A stretch of DNA of 64,000 nt, taken from CAVSRC01 sp963781775. Lineage in GTDB: Bacteria > Pseudomonadota > Alphaproteobacteria > Rhizobiales > Kaistiaceae. This document shows, piece after piece, positions 1 to 8,293 of the stretch. Under the pieces are notes generated by a model. It was given only the letters and a program-made list of their open reading frames with translations, searched no databases and had not been told where the DNA came from. Made by a program: the position numbers and the translations under genes. The stretch lies in assembly GCA_963781775.1 (NCBI GenBank), contig CAWAHE010000016.1:124001-188000 (forward strand), given 5' to 3'. Every line of letters starts with the position of its first letter. Within the stretch, counting starts at the first letter, position 1.

Positions 1-1
1 G

Positions 2-598
2 GCAGCCTATCGCGTAGCATCCCAGAAGACGCTGGCCGACCTGTGGCGTTTGCGCGCCGAGTTCTTCATGGCCCTTTTGCGGGCGGGGGTCGACTTCGTT
101 CACTCGGACGTGGATGCAATCTGGCTGCGTGATCCCCTCCCCCGCTTGCGCGGGCTGAACGCGGATCTGGTCTTTTCGCAAGGGAAGACATGGCCGCCGG
201 ACGTGCACAAAGTCTGGGGATTCGTGCTTTGCTGCGGCCTCTTCAGCGCCCGGGCAACGCCGGCCGTCGCGGGACTGTTCGAGCGCGTCTGCGTGCGCAT
301 CGCCTCGGAACGCGATGACCAGTTGTCGGTTAACCGGGAGTTGCGCGACGGTGGCATACTGTGGCGCAGGCCATCCGTCAGCCAGATCTGCGGATACGGC
401 GACCGGGCTTTCAGGGTTTTTGACGAGCCCGTCCGGGGCGCGGCGGAAGGGTTCTCCGTGGCCATGCTGCCGCATCGCGAGTGCACCAGATTTCCGATGC
501 ATCCCGACGGGACGACATTGGTTGCCCACCCGAGTTCGCCGAAATCACCCGACGAAAAGAAGAGGTTTCTCTCGCACTTTGGCCTTTGGCGCGATTGA
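2..598 (+). CDS. Nucleotide-diphospho-sugar transferase family protein, 5'-truncated by the window edge
   Basis: The reading frame is open from the first bases of the window, so the N-terminus lies outside it; 198 residues are visible. The segment HSDVDAIWLRDP is the DxD-type nucleotide-sugar/metal binding motif of the nucleotide-diphospho-sugar transferase family (PF03407-like). It is followed by a GLFSARAT segment and ASERDDQLSVN, where the DDQ element is typical of the same family. The expected role is transfer of a sugar to a surface polymer or protein; donor and acceptor cannot be read from the sequence. The neighbour on the other strand converges on it, so it probably belongs to an operon lying upstream of the window. 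Confidence 0.7.
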   Translation, partial: AAYRVASQKTLADLWRLRAEFFMALLRAGVDFVHSDVDAIWLRDPLPRLRGLNADLVFSQGKTWPPDVHKVWGFVLCCGLFSARATPAVAGLFERVCVRIASERDDQLSVNRELRDGGILWRRPSVSQICGYGDRAFRVFDEPVRGAAEGFSVAMLPHRECTRFPMHPDGTTLVAHPSSPKSPDEKKRFLSHFGLWRD

Positions 599-637
599 AC
601 GTTATCGGCTCCCCCGCGCAATCGGGGCCGACCGCGC

Positions 638-1168
638 CTAGCGCGACGGCGCCGTGTCCGCGCCGGGGCCGAGCGTGCGCTGCATGATGACGGTATCCAG
701 CCAGCGGCCGTGCTTGTAGCCGACATTCTTCAGCGTCCCGGTCAGCACGAATCCCGCCGCCTTGTGCAGCCTCACGGACGCCTCGTTGTTCGAATCGCCG
801 ATCACCGCCACCATCTGCCGGAAGCCGCGCACGGTGCTGTCGTCGATCAGCCGGCGCAGCAAGGCGCCGCCAATCCCCCGCCCTCGGGCGCTCTCGTCGA
901 GATAAATCGAATCTTCCACCGTGTGCCGGTAGGCCGGCCGGTCGCGGTAGGGCCCGGCATAGCCATAGCCGAGAATCCGGCCGCCCTCTTCCGAGACCAT
1001 GTAAGGGAATCCGCCGTCTCGCAGGCGACCGAAGCGCTCGCCCATTTCCGCCGCATCCGGCGGGATGACCTCGAAGGTCGCGGAGCCCTTGGCGACCGCC
1101 TCGGCGTAGATCCCGGTGATGGCGGGAATGTCGGCAGGCGCGGCCGGCCGGATGACGTATTCGCTCAT
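638..1168 (-). CDS. GNAT family N-acetyltransferase, phosphinothricin-acetyltransferase-like
   Basis: A 176-aa single-domain acetyltransferase. The acetyl-CoA binding loop ARGRGIGGALLRRL (R/Q-x-x-G-x-G/A type) is near residue 95, followed by GDSNNEASVRLHKAAGF and a KHGRWLDTVIMQ tail. That arrangement is typical of the Pat/YncA (MnaT) branch, which acetylates small amines such as phosphinothricin or methionine sulfone. The ATG at 1168 lies only 9 bases beyond the T-tract of the terminator for the Bax-inhibitor gene upstream. Expression may therefore depend on read-through or on a promoter inside that short gap. Confidence 0.85.
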   Translation of the reverse strand: MSEYVIRPAAPADIPAITGIYAEAVAKGSATFEVIPPDAAEMGERFGRLRDGGFPYMVSEEGGRILGYGYAGPYRDRPAYRHTVEDSIYLDESARGRGIGGALLRRLIDDSTVRGFRQMVAVIGDSNNEASVRLHKAAGFVLTGTLKNVGYKHGRWLDTVIMQRTLGPGADTAPSR

Positions 1169-1177
1169 GTCGCCCCC

Positions 1178-1210
1178 AAAAAAGAAGGGCGCGACCGGAG
1201 CCGCGCCCTT
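1178..1210 (-). terminator. Rho-independent terminator of the Bax-inhibitor-1-like gene
   Basis: On the minus strand a perfect 9-bp stem (AAGGGCGCG/CGCGCCCTT, 8-nt loop, 1185-1210) is followed by C and six T residues (1183-1178). It begins 28 bases after the stop codon at 1238. Stem strength and the T-tract make it a textbook intrinsic terminator. Confidence 0.85.
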
Positions 1211-1237
1211 CGTCCGTCCGTATGTCTTGCGCTCCGC

Positions 1238-1996
1238 CTAGTTACGGCCCTGGCCGAACAGGCGCAGCATCATCAGGAACAGGTTGATGAAGTCGAGGTA
1301 GAGGCTGAGTGCCCCCATGATCGCCTTGCGGCCGGCCACCGTGCCGTCGTCGCCGACATAGTACATTTCCTTGATCTTCTGCGTGTCGTAGGCGGTCAGG
1401 CCCGTGAAGATCAGCACGCCGATCACCGAGATCGCGAAGCCGAGCGCCGACGAGCCGAGGAAGATGTTCACGATCGACGCGATGATGATGCCGATCAGGC
1501 CCATGAACAGGAACGAGCCCATCCCGGTCAGGTCGCGGCTGGTCGTGTATCCCCACAGGCTCATGGCGCCGAAGGTGGCGGCAGTGATGAAGAACACCTG
1601 GGTGATGCTGGCCGCGGTGTAGACGGCAAAGATCGAGGCCAGCGACACGCCGAGCAGCGCCGCGTAAACCCAGAACGTCGCCTGGGCGGCGCCGACGCTC
1701 ATCTTGCTGATGCGAAAGCTCAGGAACATCACCAGCGCCAGCGGCGCCAGAATGATCACCCACATGAGCGGGCTGCCGAACAGCGCCTGGCCGAAGGCGG
1801 TCATGGTCAACTGGCCGCCGACATCGTTGAAGGACAGCGAATACGTCCCGAAAGAGGTCAGGCCGGTCAGCACCAGGCCGATCGTCATATAGTTGTAAAC
1901 GCGGATCATGTGGGCGCGCAGGCCCGCATCCACCGCCGTGTCAGCGCCGCGCGCTACCGTAGCGCCATAGCGGGGCTGATTGTCTAAATTCGCCAT
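1238..1996 (-). CDS. Bax inhibitor-1/YccA family integral membrane protein
   Basis: A 252-aa protein with about seven hydrophobic helices and short loops, ending in a hydrophobic segment around SLYLDFINLFLMMLRLFG. That C-terminus (YLDFINLF) is the signature of the bacterial BI-1/YccA/YbhL family. Members are inner-membrane proteins linked to calcium leak or to FtsH modulation; the role here is not shown. The ATG at 1996 is preferred over an upstream in-frame start because a GAAGGGA Shine-Dalgarno precedes it and MANLDNQPRYG is a natural N-terminus. A strong terminator follows. Confidence 0.9.
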   Translation of the reverse strand: MANLDNQPRYGATVARGADTAVDAGLRAHMIRVYNYMTIGLVLTGLTSFGTYSLSFNDVGGQLTMTAFGQALFGSPLMWVIILAPLALVMFLSFRISKMSVGAAQATFWVYAALLGVSLASIFAVYTAASITQVFFITAATFGAMSLWGYTTSRDLTGMGSFLFMGLIGIIIASIVNIFLGSSALGFAISVIGVLIFTGLTAYDTQKIKEMYYVGDDGTVAGRKAIMGALSLYLDFINLFLMMLRLFGQGRN

Positions 1997-2209
1997 CGAA
2001 AGGTCCCTTCTTTCGTTCGGGCCGGCAGGGCCGGAGGGCCATGACGGACGTGCGGACAATATGGGCTGTGCCTACCGGCTAAACAAGTACCATGACAATA
2101 GCTTAACGACCCGTGAGGACCACGAAAAAACCCGCCCGCGCCCCTTTACAGGACCGCCGCGAAGCAGCGAATCTGGGGTCAGGACGAGTGCCGACCGGGA
2201 GACACGCTT

Positions 2210-2770
2210 TTGCCGCGCCTCTTCACCGGAGTCGAGATCCCCGACAGCGTCGCCGAACGGCTGTCGTTCCTGCGCGGCGGCCTCCCCGGGGCACGCTGGA
2301 TCAGCGCCGAGAACTACCATCTGACGCTCCGCTTCGTCGGCGACATCGACATGGTGGCGGCCGAAGCGATCGCCGAGACGCTGACCCGCATCCGGCGGAA
2401 CGCCTTCTCGATCCGCATCACCGGCCTCTGCGCGCTCGGCACGCGCAAGCCGCACGCAATCGTCGCCCGCCTCGAACCGTCGCCGGCGCTCGCCGAACTG
2501 CAGGCCGAGCACGAGCGGCTGATGCAGCGCATCGGCCTGCCGCCCGAGGGCCGCAAATATACGCCGCACATCACGCTGGCGCGGCTGCGCAACGCCAACA
2601 CCCGCGACATCGCTGACTACCTGACGCTGCGCGGCGGCTTTTCCGCCGGCCCGCTGCCGGTCGATCGCTTCGTCCTGTTCTCGTCGCGCGATTCGGTCGG
2701 CGGCGGTCCGTATGTGGTCGAGGAAGCCTATCCGCTGCTCCCGCAGCAGGTCGCCTTGCAGCGCGGCTGA
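2210..2770 (+). CDS. thpR: RNA 2',3'-cyclic phosphodiesterase
   Basis: A 186-aa member of the 2H phosphoesterase superfamily. Both catalytic HxTx motifs are present: HLTL near residue 43 and HITL near residue 122. They are separated by the usual distance and the domain starts with the typical RLFTGVEIP. ThpR/LigT proteins hydrolyse RNA 2',3'-cyclic phosphates to 2'-phosphates and were first described as 2'-5' RNA ligases. The start is TTG at 2210; no ATG is available before the first conserved strand. It is followed by a DUF1232 gene in the same direction after 92 bases. Confidence 0.9.
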   Translation: MPRLFTGVEIPDSVAERLSFLRGGLPGARWISAENYHLTLRFVGDIDMVAAEAIAETLTRIRRNAFSIRITGLCALGTRKPHAIVARLEPSPALAELQAEHERLMQRIGLPPEGRKYTPHITLARLRNANTRDIADYLTLRGGFSAGPLPVDRFVLFSSRDSVGGGPYVVEEAYPLLPQQVALQRG

Positions 2771-2862
2771 CCGCGCCGGGCGGCCCATCACGCTTGCGCC
2801 CGCCGCCGTCCCGTCCCATGTTTCCGCGGAACAGGGTGCAATCGAGGCCGGAAGGCGCGTTC

Positions 2863-3228
2863 ATGAGCAAGGTTCTGCACGGCGAAATTCTCGAGCCCGA
2901 GGACGACCCCCGGCGCGAAGAGCGGGTGCGCGGCAAATTCTGGGCGACGTTTCGCAAAGCGGCGCAATACATCCCGTTTGCCGAGGATCTGGTCGCCGCC
3001 TACTACTGCGCCTTCGACCCGTCGACGCCCAATCGCGTGCGCCTCGTGCTCATCGGCGCGCTCGCCTATTTCGTCCTGCCCTTCGACGCCGTGCCCGATT
3101 TCATCGTCGGCCTGGGCTTCACCGATGACGTCACCATCCTCGCCGCGGCCATCGCCACGGTCGGCGCCCATATCAAACCGGCCCACCGCGAGGCCGCTCG
3201 CCGGGCCCTGAAGGAGAAGCAGGCCTAG
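2863..3228 (+). CDS. YkvA family protein (DUF1232)
   Basis: A 121-aa protein containing the DUF1232 core RVRLVLIGALAYFVLPFDAV-PDFI, followed by GFTDDVTIL, the family hallmark (hydrophobic helix then PxDhhPD). The family is small, membrane-associated and of unknown biochemical function. ATG 2863 is chosen over an upstream in-frame start because GGAAGG lies a few bases before it and MSKVLHGEI is a sensible N-terminus. Confidence 0.85.
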   Translation: MSKVLHGEILEPEDDPRREERVRGKFWATFRKAAQYIPFAEDLVAAYYCAFDPSTPNRVRLVLIGALAYFVLPFDAVPDFIVGLGFTDDVTILAAAIATVGAHIKPAHREAARRALKEKQA

Positions 3229-3434
3229 CGGATTTTCCGCCGCTGGATCATATTGTTGTCTGATTCTGCCGGTTTACGTGCCGACCGCGCATCCTGACGG
3301 AACAAGGACCGGTATCGGATTTGCCAGCGTACGGTTCACGAAATAGTAACACCGGTGGGCGACGTTTAATAAATGCTTATCAAAGGCGGGATAGCCGGGG
3401 ACGGGGCGACCGGTCGGTGACCCGTAAGGGGATG

Positions 3435-3950
3435 ATGAAGCCACGGATTTTGCTTTTTGCCGGCGCTTTGATTGCGTCAACCAACTGGGCGGCCGCGCAG
3501 GCCCCTACCTCCATCGGCACCTTCAGCGTCTGGAACGCTTACGTATCCAATGATCCCGGCGGCAAGGTCTGCTTCGCAGCCTCGCAGCCGCAGAGTTCGA
3601 AATATTCGCGCACCGTTTCCTCGCGCGGCGACGCCTATTTCATGGTCACGACAATTCCCTCGAAGAGCATCAAGAACGAGGCGAGCACGATCGTCGGGTA
3701 CCCGTTCAAGGCGAGCAGCGACGTGACCGTCGATGTCGATGGCACCAAGTTCAAGATGTTCTTCAACGACGCCACCGGCGAGACGTCATGGGCGGTTCCC
3801 GATCAGGAAGCATCCCTGATCGAGGCGATGAAGAAGGGCTCGCGGATGACTATCCAGAGCACCTCCAGCCGCGGCACCGAGGTCGCCGACACCTATTCGC
3901 TGTCCGGCATCACCGCCGCGCTCGACGCCGTCGCCAAGGAATGCCAGTAG
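3435..3950 (+). CDS. Invasion-associated locus B (IalB) family protein, secreted
   Basis: A 171-aa protein with a signal peptide (residues 1-22, LLFAGALIASTNWAAAQA). The body matches the IalB family: FSVWNAY near the start, a Cys (46) in GKVCFAAS, and a Cys near the C-terminus (KECQ) that would form the conserved disulfide. IalB was named from Bartonella, but the family is widespread in Rhizobiales as periplasmic proteins of unclear function. Two adjacent ATGs occur (3432, 3435); the second has the better spacing from AAGGGG. It converges with the CitE-like gene. Confidence 0.85.
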   Translation: MKPRILLFAGALIASTNWAAAQAPTSIGTFSVWNAYVSNDPGGKVCFAASQPQSSKYSRTVSSRGDAYFMVTTIPSKSIKNEASTIVGYPFKASSDVTVDVDGTKFKMFFNDATGETSWAVPDQEASLIEAMKKGSRMTIQSTSSRGTEVADTYSLSGITAALDAVAKECQ

Positions 3951-3966
3951 CCCGTCGGGCTGCCAC

Positions 3967-4869
3967 TCACGCGTTCTCGGTCTGACCGCCCATCGCGGCG
4001 ATCGCTTCGGCGAGCTGTAACGTGCGCCGTGCCGTGCGTTCGTGCAGCCGCTCGACCATCCGCCCGCCGACCGTGATGACGCCCTTGCCGGCGTTTTCCG
4101 ACGCAGCGAAAGCCTCGATCACCTTGCGCGCCCACACGATGTCCTGTTGCGACGGGGCGAAGGCCTCGTTGGCGATCGGCACCTGGCTCGGATGGATCAG
4201 CGTCTTGCCATCCATGCCGAGGTCGCGCCCCTGCTGGCACTCGGCCCTCAGCGCCTCCTTGTCGTCTAGGTCGTTGAAGGTGCCGTCGAGGATCGCCAGT
4301 CCATGAGCGCGCGCCGCGAGCAGCACATGGGCCAGATGCGGCAGCATGGCGGCACGTCCCGGCCGGATATTGCCGCCGAGCTCGGCGGCGAGATCGTTGG
4401 TGCCGATCACATAGCCGGTCACCGCCGGAGCGGGCATCGCGGCGATTGCGGCCATGGCGGTGGCGTTGAGCACCGCCGCCGGCGTCTCGATCATCGCCCA
4501 AAGGTTCATCGTCTTCGGCGCGTTCGCCGCGGCAAAGGCGGTGCGCGTGCGGCGGATGTCGTCGGTGCGGGAGAGTTTCGGCACCAGGATCGCGTCCGGG
4601 TGTGCGGCGGCCATCGCGGCGATATCGCGAGCGATCCACGGCGTATCGAGACCGTTGATGCGCACCACGATCTCGCGGCGGCCGGTGGTCAGTTCGCTCA
4701 CCGCCGCGGCCACCGCCTCGCGCGCCATGTCCTTGCGGTCCGGCGCCACTGAATCCTCGAGGTCGAGGATCAGGACGTCGGCGGCAATCGTCCTGGCCTT
4801 TTCCAGCGCGCGCTCATTCGAACCGGGAACGAACAGCGCACTCCGGCGCGGTCGCAAGTCAGACGGCAT
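3967..4869 (-). CDS. HpcH/HpaI aldolase/citrate lyase family protein (CitE-like CoA-ester lyase)
   Basis: A 300-aa TIM-barrel lyase. Recognisable motifs are RSALFVPGSNERALEKA at the N-terminus, DLEDSVAP (metal/substrate loop), WAMIETPAAVLNA (metal-binding Glu) and GTNDLAAELG. This is the CitE/malyl-CoA lyase (Mcl) branch, which cleaves acyl-CoA beta-hydroxy acids such as malyl-CoA or citramalyl-CoA. It stands alone with no citD/citF, so a CoA-thioester substrate is more likely than an acyl-carrier citrate lyase complex. The exact substrate is not decided by sequence reading. Confidence 0.85.
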   Translation of the reverse strand: MPSDLRPRRSALFVPGSNERALEKARTIAADVLILDLEDSVAPDRKDMAREAVAAAVSELTTGRREIVVRINGLDTPWIARDIAAMAAAHPDAILVPKLSRTDDIRRTRTAFAAANAPKTMNLWAMIETPAAVLNATAMAAIAAMPAPAVTGYVIGTNDLAAELGGNIRPGRAAMLPHLAHVLLAARAHGLAILDGTFNDLDDKEALRAECQQGRDLGMDGKTLIHPSQVPIANEAFAPSQQDIVWARKVIEAFAASENAGKGVITVGGRMVERLHERTARRTLQLAEAIAAMGGQTENA

Positions 4870-4974
4870 TTTGGGGAATTACCTCCAGCCAGTAGGCGAG
4901 ATTAGTCTCCTCGCACGTTTTGCTCCACTACCCTGGGCGGGTTAAATGCCGCCCCTGTGAACCAAGGTTCCTCC

Positions 4975-5823
4975 GTGCCGAAAGCACCGGTCATCGTCAT
5001 CAGCAGCCTGGTTGCGCGTGGCGCCGTCGGCGGGCGCGCCAGCGTCTTCGCTTTGGAGCGGCTCGGATTTCCGGTCGTCTTCGTGCCGACCGTTGTGCTC
5101 CCCTGGCATCCCGGCCACGGGCGGGCGGCGCGCATGACGCCCGAGGCCGCGACGTTCACGCGCCTGATCGACGACATCGCCGGCGCCGGATGGCTCGGCG
5201 AAGTCGGCGCGGTGCTGACCGGCTATTTCGGCGACCCCGATCAGGTCGGCGTCGCCGCCGCTCTCGTCGCCGCCGTCAAGGCTGCCAACCCGGCGGCGCT
5301 CCATCTCTGCGATCCGATCATCGGCGATGCCGGCGGCCTGTTCCAGCCGGAGGCGATTGCCGTGGCGATCCGCGACACGCTGCTGCCACGCGCCGACATG
5401 GCGACGCCCAACCGTTTCGAACTTGGCTGGCTCAGCCGCCGCAGCCTTGGCGATCTTGCCGATGTGCGGCAGGCGGCGACGGCGCTTGGCCCGGCAGAAG
5501 TCGTCGTCACCTCGGCGTCATCGGATGCGGCCAACAAGCGCGTCGACACGGTGGTCGTCGACCCGTCCGGCGCGGCCTGCGTCTCCCATCGCTGGGCGTC
5601 GGACAGCACCGTCCACGGCACCGGCGATCTTTTCGCCGCGCTCTATCTCGCCCATCGCCTTGACGGTGCACCACCAAAGGGCGCCGCCGCGCGCGCGGCA
5701 AGCACGGTGCTGGCGATGGTCGCGGCGGCCGAGGCGGAAGGGCTGGACGAACTGCCGCTCGCCCGGCATCAGACGGCGATCGTCACACCGCCGCCCGGAG
5801 TCACAATCGAAACGCTCGGCTAG
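4975..5823 (+). CDS. pdxY: Pyridoxal kinase PdxY
   Basis: A 282-aa ribokinase-fold kinase that phosphorylates pyridoxal in the PLP salvage pathway. The N-terminus VIVISSLVARGAVGGRAS, the substrate loop with HPGHGR, DPIIGDAGGLF, TPNRFELGWLS and the anion-hole segment HGTGDLFAALYLA (catalytic Asp) all match PdxY. GTG 4975 (MPKAPVIVIS) is preferred to GTG 4957 because AAGG precedes it and family members start this way. Its TAG stop overlaps the stop of gtrA on the other strand in the tetranucleotide CTAG. Confidence 0.9.
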   Translation: MPKAPVIVISSLVARGAVGGRASVFALERLGFPVVFVPTVVLPWHPGHGRAARMTPEAATFTRLIDDIAGAGWLGEVGAVLTGYFGDPDQVGVAAALVAAVKAANPAALHLCDPIIGDAGGLFQPEAIAVAIRDTLLPRADMATPNRFELGWLSRRSLGDLADVRQAATALGPAEVVVTSASSDAANKRVDTVVVDPSGAACVSHRWASDSTVHGTGDLFAALYLAHRLDGAPPKGAAARAASTVLAMVAAAEAEGLDELPLARHQTAIVTPPPGVTIETLG

Positions 5824-6233
5824 TCGAGCGACCGGAAGACGCCGAAACGGAAGCCGGCGTAGGAGGCGCAGGCGGCGATCGCCGTGCTGACCACCAGCGC
5901 GGCCAGCGGCCATGTCTGCGGCCACACCAGCAGGATCAGCGCATAGATGCCGTAATTGAGCGCATTGGCGCTGCCCGCCACGCCGACGAAGCGGGCGAAC
6001 TCGCCGACGCTCGGCGGCGCGGCGACGTTGAACGTGACGCGGCGATGCATCGCCCAGGCGAACACCATGGCGACCGCGATCCCGATCAGGCGGCTCGAGA
6101 AAGGATCGAGCCCGGCGAAATGGATCAGCCCCGTAGTGATTCCAGCGTCGATGACGAAACCGCTGCCGCCCGTGAACAGGAACCCGCCCCAGTGCCGAAC
6201 CGACCGGTAATTGACGCCGCCTTCGCGCGACAC
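5820..6233 (-). CDS. GtrA family membrane protein (lipid-linked sugar flippase-like)
   Basis: A 137-aa protein with four predicted membrane helices in the GtrA arrangement: LFTGGSGFVIDAGITTGLIH, a conserved RRVTF segment after helix 2, then FVGVAGSANALNYGIYALILL. GtrA proteins are proposed to flip undecaprenyl-phosphate-linked sugars made by a GtrB-type glycosyltransferase. Such a transferase is two genes upstream in the same direction. The GTG start lies 6 bases after the chbG stop, so the three genes form one operon. Confidence 0.85.
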   Translation of the reverse strand: MSREGGVNYRSVRHWGGFLFTGGSGFVIDAGITTGLIHFAGLDPFSSRLIGIAVAMVFAWAMHRRVTFNVAAPPSVGEFARFVGVAGSANALNYGIYALILLVWPQTWPLAALVVSTAIAACASYAGFRFGVFRSLD

Positions 6234-6239
6234 GTCGGC

Positions 6240-7097
6240 TCAGGCCCCGGCCCAGGGGAAGCCGGCGGCGTCGCGGCCGGCGACGTGCCAGATAATGTCC
6301 GGAAGCGCCGCGCGCGTCGCCAGATAGGCGTGTTCCTCCGGCCGCCGGCCGGCGATCGAATCCCGATCGCCGAGTTCGTCGTCGGGCAATCCCGGATGGC
6401 ACATGATCATTGGCCGAGGCCCAAGATCGACGAGGAACGTCTCGAACTCATCGGCGTAGGGAACCTCGCCGAAGCTCGAATAGCCGGAGAAGCCGCGATT
6501 GGTTGCGAAGCCGCTCGCCGTGGCAAGTTGCCGGAAGCCGAGCGCCAGCGTGGCCGCGGCCAGCGCCTTGCCGGCACATGCCTTGCGCCTGAGGATCGCC
6601 GCCGGCCGGTCGGCGGGATCGCGGATCAGCGGCCCGCCCTGCGGGAAACGCCGGCGCAGCACGTCGATCAGCGCCTCGCGGATCACCGGCAGCACGTGGA
6701 CGTGGTGATGGCCGTCGACGAAGTCCGGCGGAACGCCGGCAATCGCCTCGAACCGGTCGAGCTGCCGTTCGATCTCGCCGGCAACCTCGTCGCTGTCGAT
6801 GGCGCGGCCGACCGCGCGGCCGACGATCTTGTCGGATGACGGAAATTCGCCACCCGGCGCCAGAAGCGGCATCGCACCCAGCGGTGCGCCGAAGGTCAGG
6901 TTGAGGTGCAGGCCAAGCGCGAAGCGATCGCGGAGCGCAACGGCGGCGGCAGCCTGCGACGGCCAGTGCGGCATGTTGACCATCGCGCATGTCGCCGACA
7001 GCCGGTTGGCTTCCGCCAGCGCCAGGATGCCCTCGGAGATGCCGCGGGTCATGGCGAAATCGTCGGCGCAGAGGATGACAGGCGCGGACTGCGTCAT
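6240..7097 (-). CDS. ChbG/YdjC-family carbohydrate deacetylase (HpnK-like)
   Basis: A 285-aa protein with the YdjC metal-site motifs: CADDFAMT at the N-terminus (Asp-Asp), LGLHLNLTFG and DGHHHVHVLP (metal-binding His), and a MCHPG near the C-terminus. The family removes acetyl groups from chitooligosaccharides (ChbG) or acts in hopanoid cluster biology (HpnK). The ATG overlaps the stop of the upstream glycosyltransferase by 4 nt (ATGA). Its position between a polyprenyl-sugar synthase and GtrA suggests it deacetylates an amino-sugar on a lipid carrier; this is inference. Confidence 0.85.
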   Translation of the reverse strand: MTQSAPVILCADDFAMTRGISEGILALAEANRLSATCAMVNMPHWPSQAAAAVALRDRFALGLHLNLTFGAPLGAMPLLAPGGEFPSSDKIVGRAVGRAIDSDEVAGEIERQLDRFEAIAGVPPDFVDGHHHVHVLPVIREALIDVLRRRFPQGGPLIRDPADRPAAILRRKACAGKALAAATLALGFRQLATASGFATNRGFSGYSSFGEVPYADEFETFLVDLGPRPMIMCHPGLPDDELGDRDSIAGRRPEEHAYLATRAALPDIIWHVAGRDAAGFPWAGA

Positions 7098-8107
7098 TCC
7101 GCAAGGCCCACCGTGCGCACCGGCTCCGCCATTTTCTGCCCGCCGACGCCGATCTCCTCGGCCACCACGTAGAGCGGCCGCGCCTTCACCTCTTCGTAGA
7201 TGCGCGCGAGGTACTCGCCGATCACGCCCAGCGAGACGAGCTGCACGCCGGCAAAGAACATGATCGACACGATCAGGGACGGGAAGCCCGGCACGTCCGG
7301 CCCGACGATAAGGCTGCGCACCAGGAAATAGATCGCATAGGCGATGGCGCCCAGCGAAACGACGACGCCGACATAGGACCACACCTTGAGCGGCAGGGTC
7401 GAGAACGACACCAGCCCGTCGAGCGCGAACTGGGCGAGGTTGAAGAAGTTCCACTTCGACTGGCCGGTGGCGCGCGCCCCCGCGTCGAAGGGGATCACCT
7501 CGCTCGGATAGCCGATCCACACGTAGAGCCCTTTCGAGAACCGCGTGCGCTCGTCGAGCCGGTTGAGGGAATCGACCGCCTGGCGGTCGAGCAGCAGGAA
7601 GTCGGACGCGCCGACCGGCAGACGCGTGCGCGCGATGCTGCGGAAGATCGCGTGGAAGATCGACGAGTACATGTTGCGGAAGGCCGAGTCCGCGACCCGC
7701 GTCTGCCGCTGGCCGAACACGACCTTGGCGCCGGCGCGCCAGCGCGCGACGAAACGCGGGATCACCTCCGGCGGGTGCTGCAGGTCGGCGTCGAGAATGA
7801 CCACCGCGTCGCCTTGCGCGTAGCGCAGCCCCGCGGCAATGGCGATCTCCTTTCCGAAATTGCGGCTGAACGAGATCGACGTGATGCGCGGGTCGGCAGC
7901 GTTCATCGCGCGAATCTTGGCGAGCGTCCCGTCGGTCGAGCCGTCGTCGACAAACAGCACCGACCAGGCGAAATCGACCCCGTCGAGCGCCACATGCAGC
8001 GCGGCGACGAGCGAATCCAGCCCGTCCGCCTCGTTGAGGACCGGGATGACCAGCGAGATGTGTTGACGCGCCTTGCCCATGCCGCCTTCAGCCATAGCCC
8101 GGTTCAT
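7094..8107 (-). CDS. GT2 family polyprenyl-phosphate glycosyltransferase (GtrB/ArnC/DPM1-like)
   Basis: A 337-aa protein with an N-terminal GT-A domain (SLVIPVLNEADGL, FVDDGSTDGT, the DxD element LDADLQHPPEV) and two C-terminal membrane helices (about residues 225-250 and 262-290). This is the architecture of enzymes that load a sugar onto undecaprenyl or dolichyl phosphate. ATG 8107 is preceded by GGGGA at good spacing; ATG 8080 is a fallback. It heads the operon GT2-chbG-gtrA, consistent with synthesis, modification and flipping of a lipid-linked sugar. Confidence 0.88.
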   Translation of the reverse strand: MNRAMAEGGMGKARQHISLVIPVLNEADGLDSLVAALHVALDGVDFAWSVLFVDDGSTDGTLAKIRAMNAADPRITSISFSRNFGKEIAIAAGLRYAQGDAVVILDADLQHPPEVIPRFVARWRAGAKVVFGQRQTRVADSAFRNMYSSIFHAIFRSIARTRLPVGASDFLLLDRQAVDSLNRLDERTRFSKGLYVWIGYPSEVIPFDAGARATGQSKWNFFNLAQFALDGLVSFSTLPLKVWSYVGVVVSLGAIAYAIYFLVRSLIVGPDVPGFPSLIVSIMFFAGVQLVSLGVIGEYLARIYEEVKARPLYVVAEEIGVGGQKMAEPVRTVGLAE

Positions 8108-8168
8108 GCCGTTCCCCAAATGCCGGCGTCAAGCGCCTCCCGACCGGCCCGGCCCGGAAATCCGCGGC

Positions 8169-8186
8169 TTGTGAGGAAGCTCACAA
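8169..8186. promoter_or_regulatory. Perfect 18-bp dyad upstream of the GT2 operon
   Basis: TTGTGAG-GAAG-CTCACAA is a perfect 7-bp inverted repeat lying 62 bases upstream of the GT2 start. Size and position fit an operator for a dimeric regulator of the lipid-glycan operon. It could equally be a small hairpin in a leader. No regulator gene is adjacent. Confidence 0.4.
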
Positions 8187-8293
8187 CCGCCGGCGAAACC
8201 CATCCCCATCTCTCAATCATCGGCGGACGGACAGGAAGCGCCGCCGGAGAAGATGCAGGAGGAACAATTTCACGGAAAGGCTGCGGCTACCGT

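Noticed and set aside
3951..3966. AGCCC-GTC-GGGCT as a terminator between ialB and the CitE-like gene.
   Set aside because: Only a 5-bp stem with a 3-base loop and no T-tract.
6240..7097. Calling the YdjC protein HpnK of hopanoid synthesis.
   Set aside because: No squalene-hopene cyclase or other hpn genes are in the window, and the neighbours suggest a lipid-glycan module.
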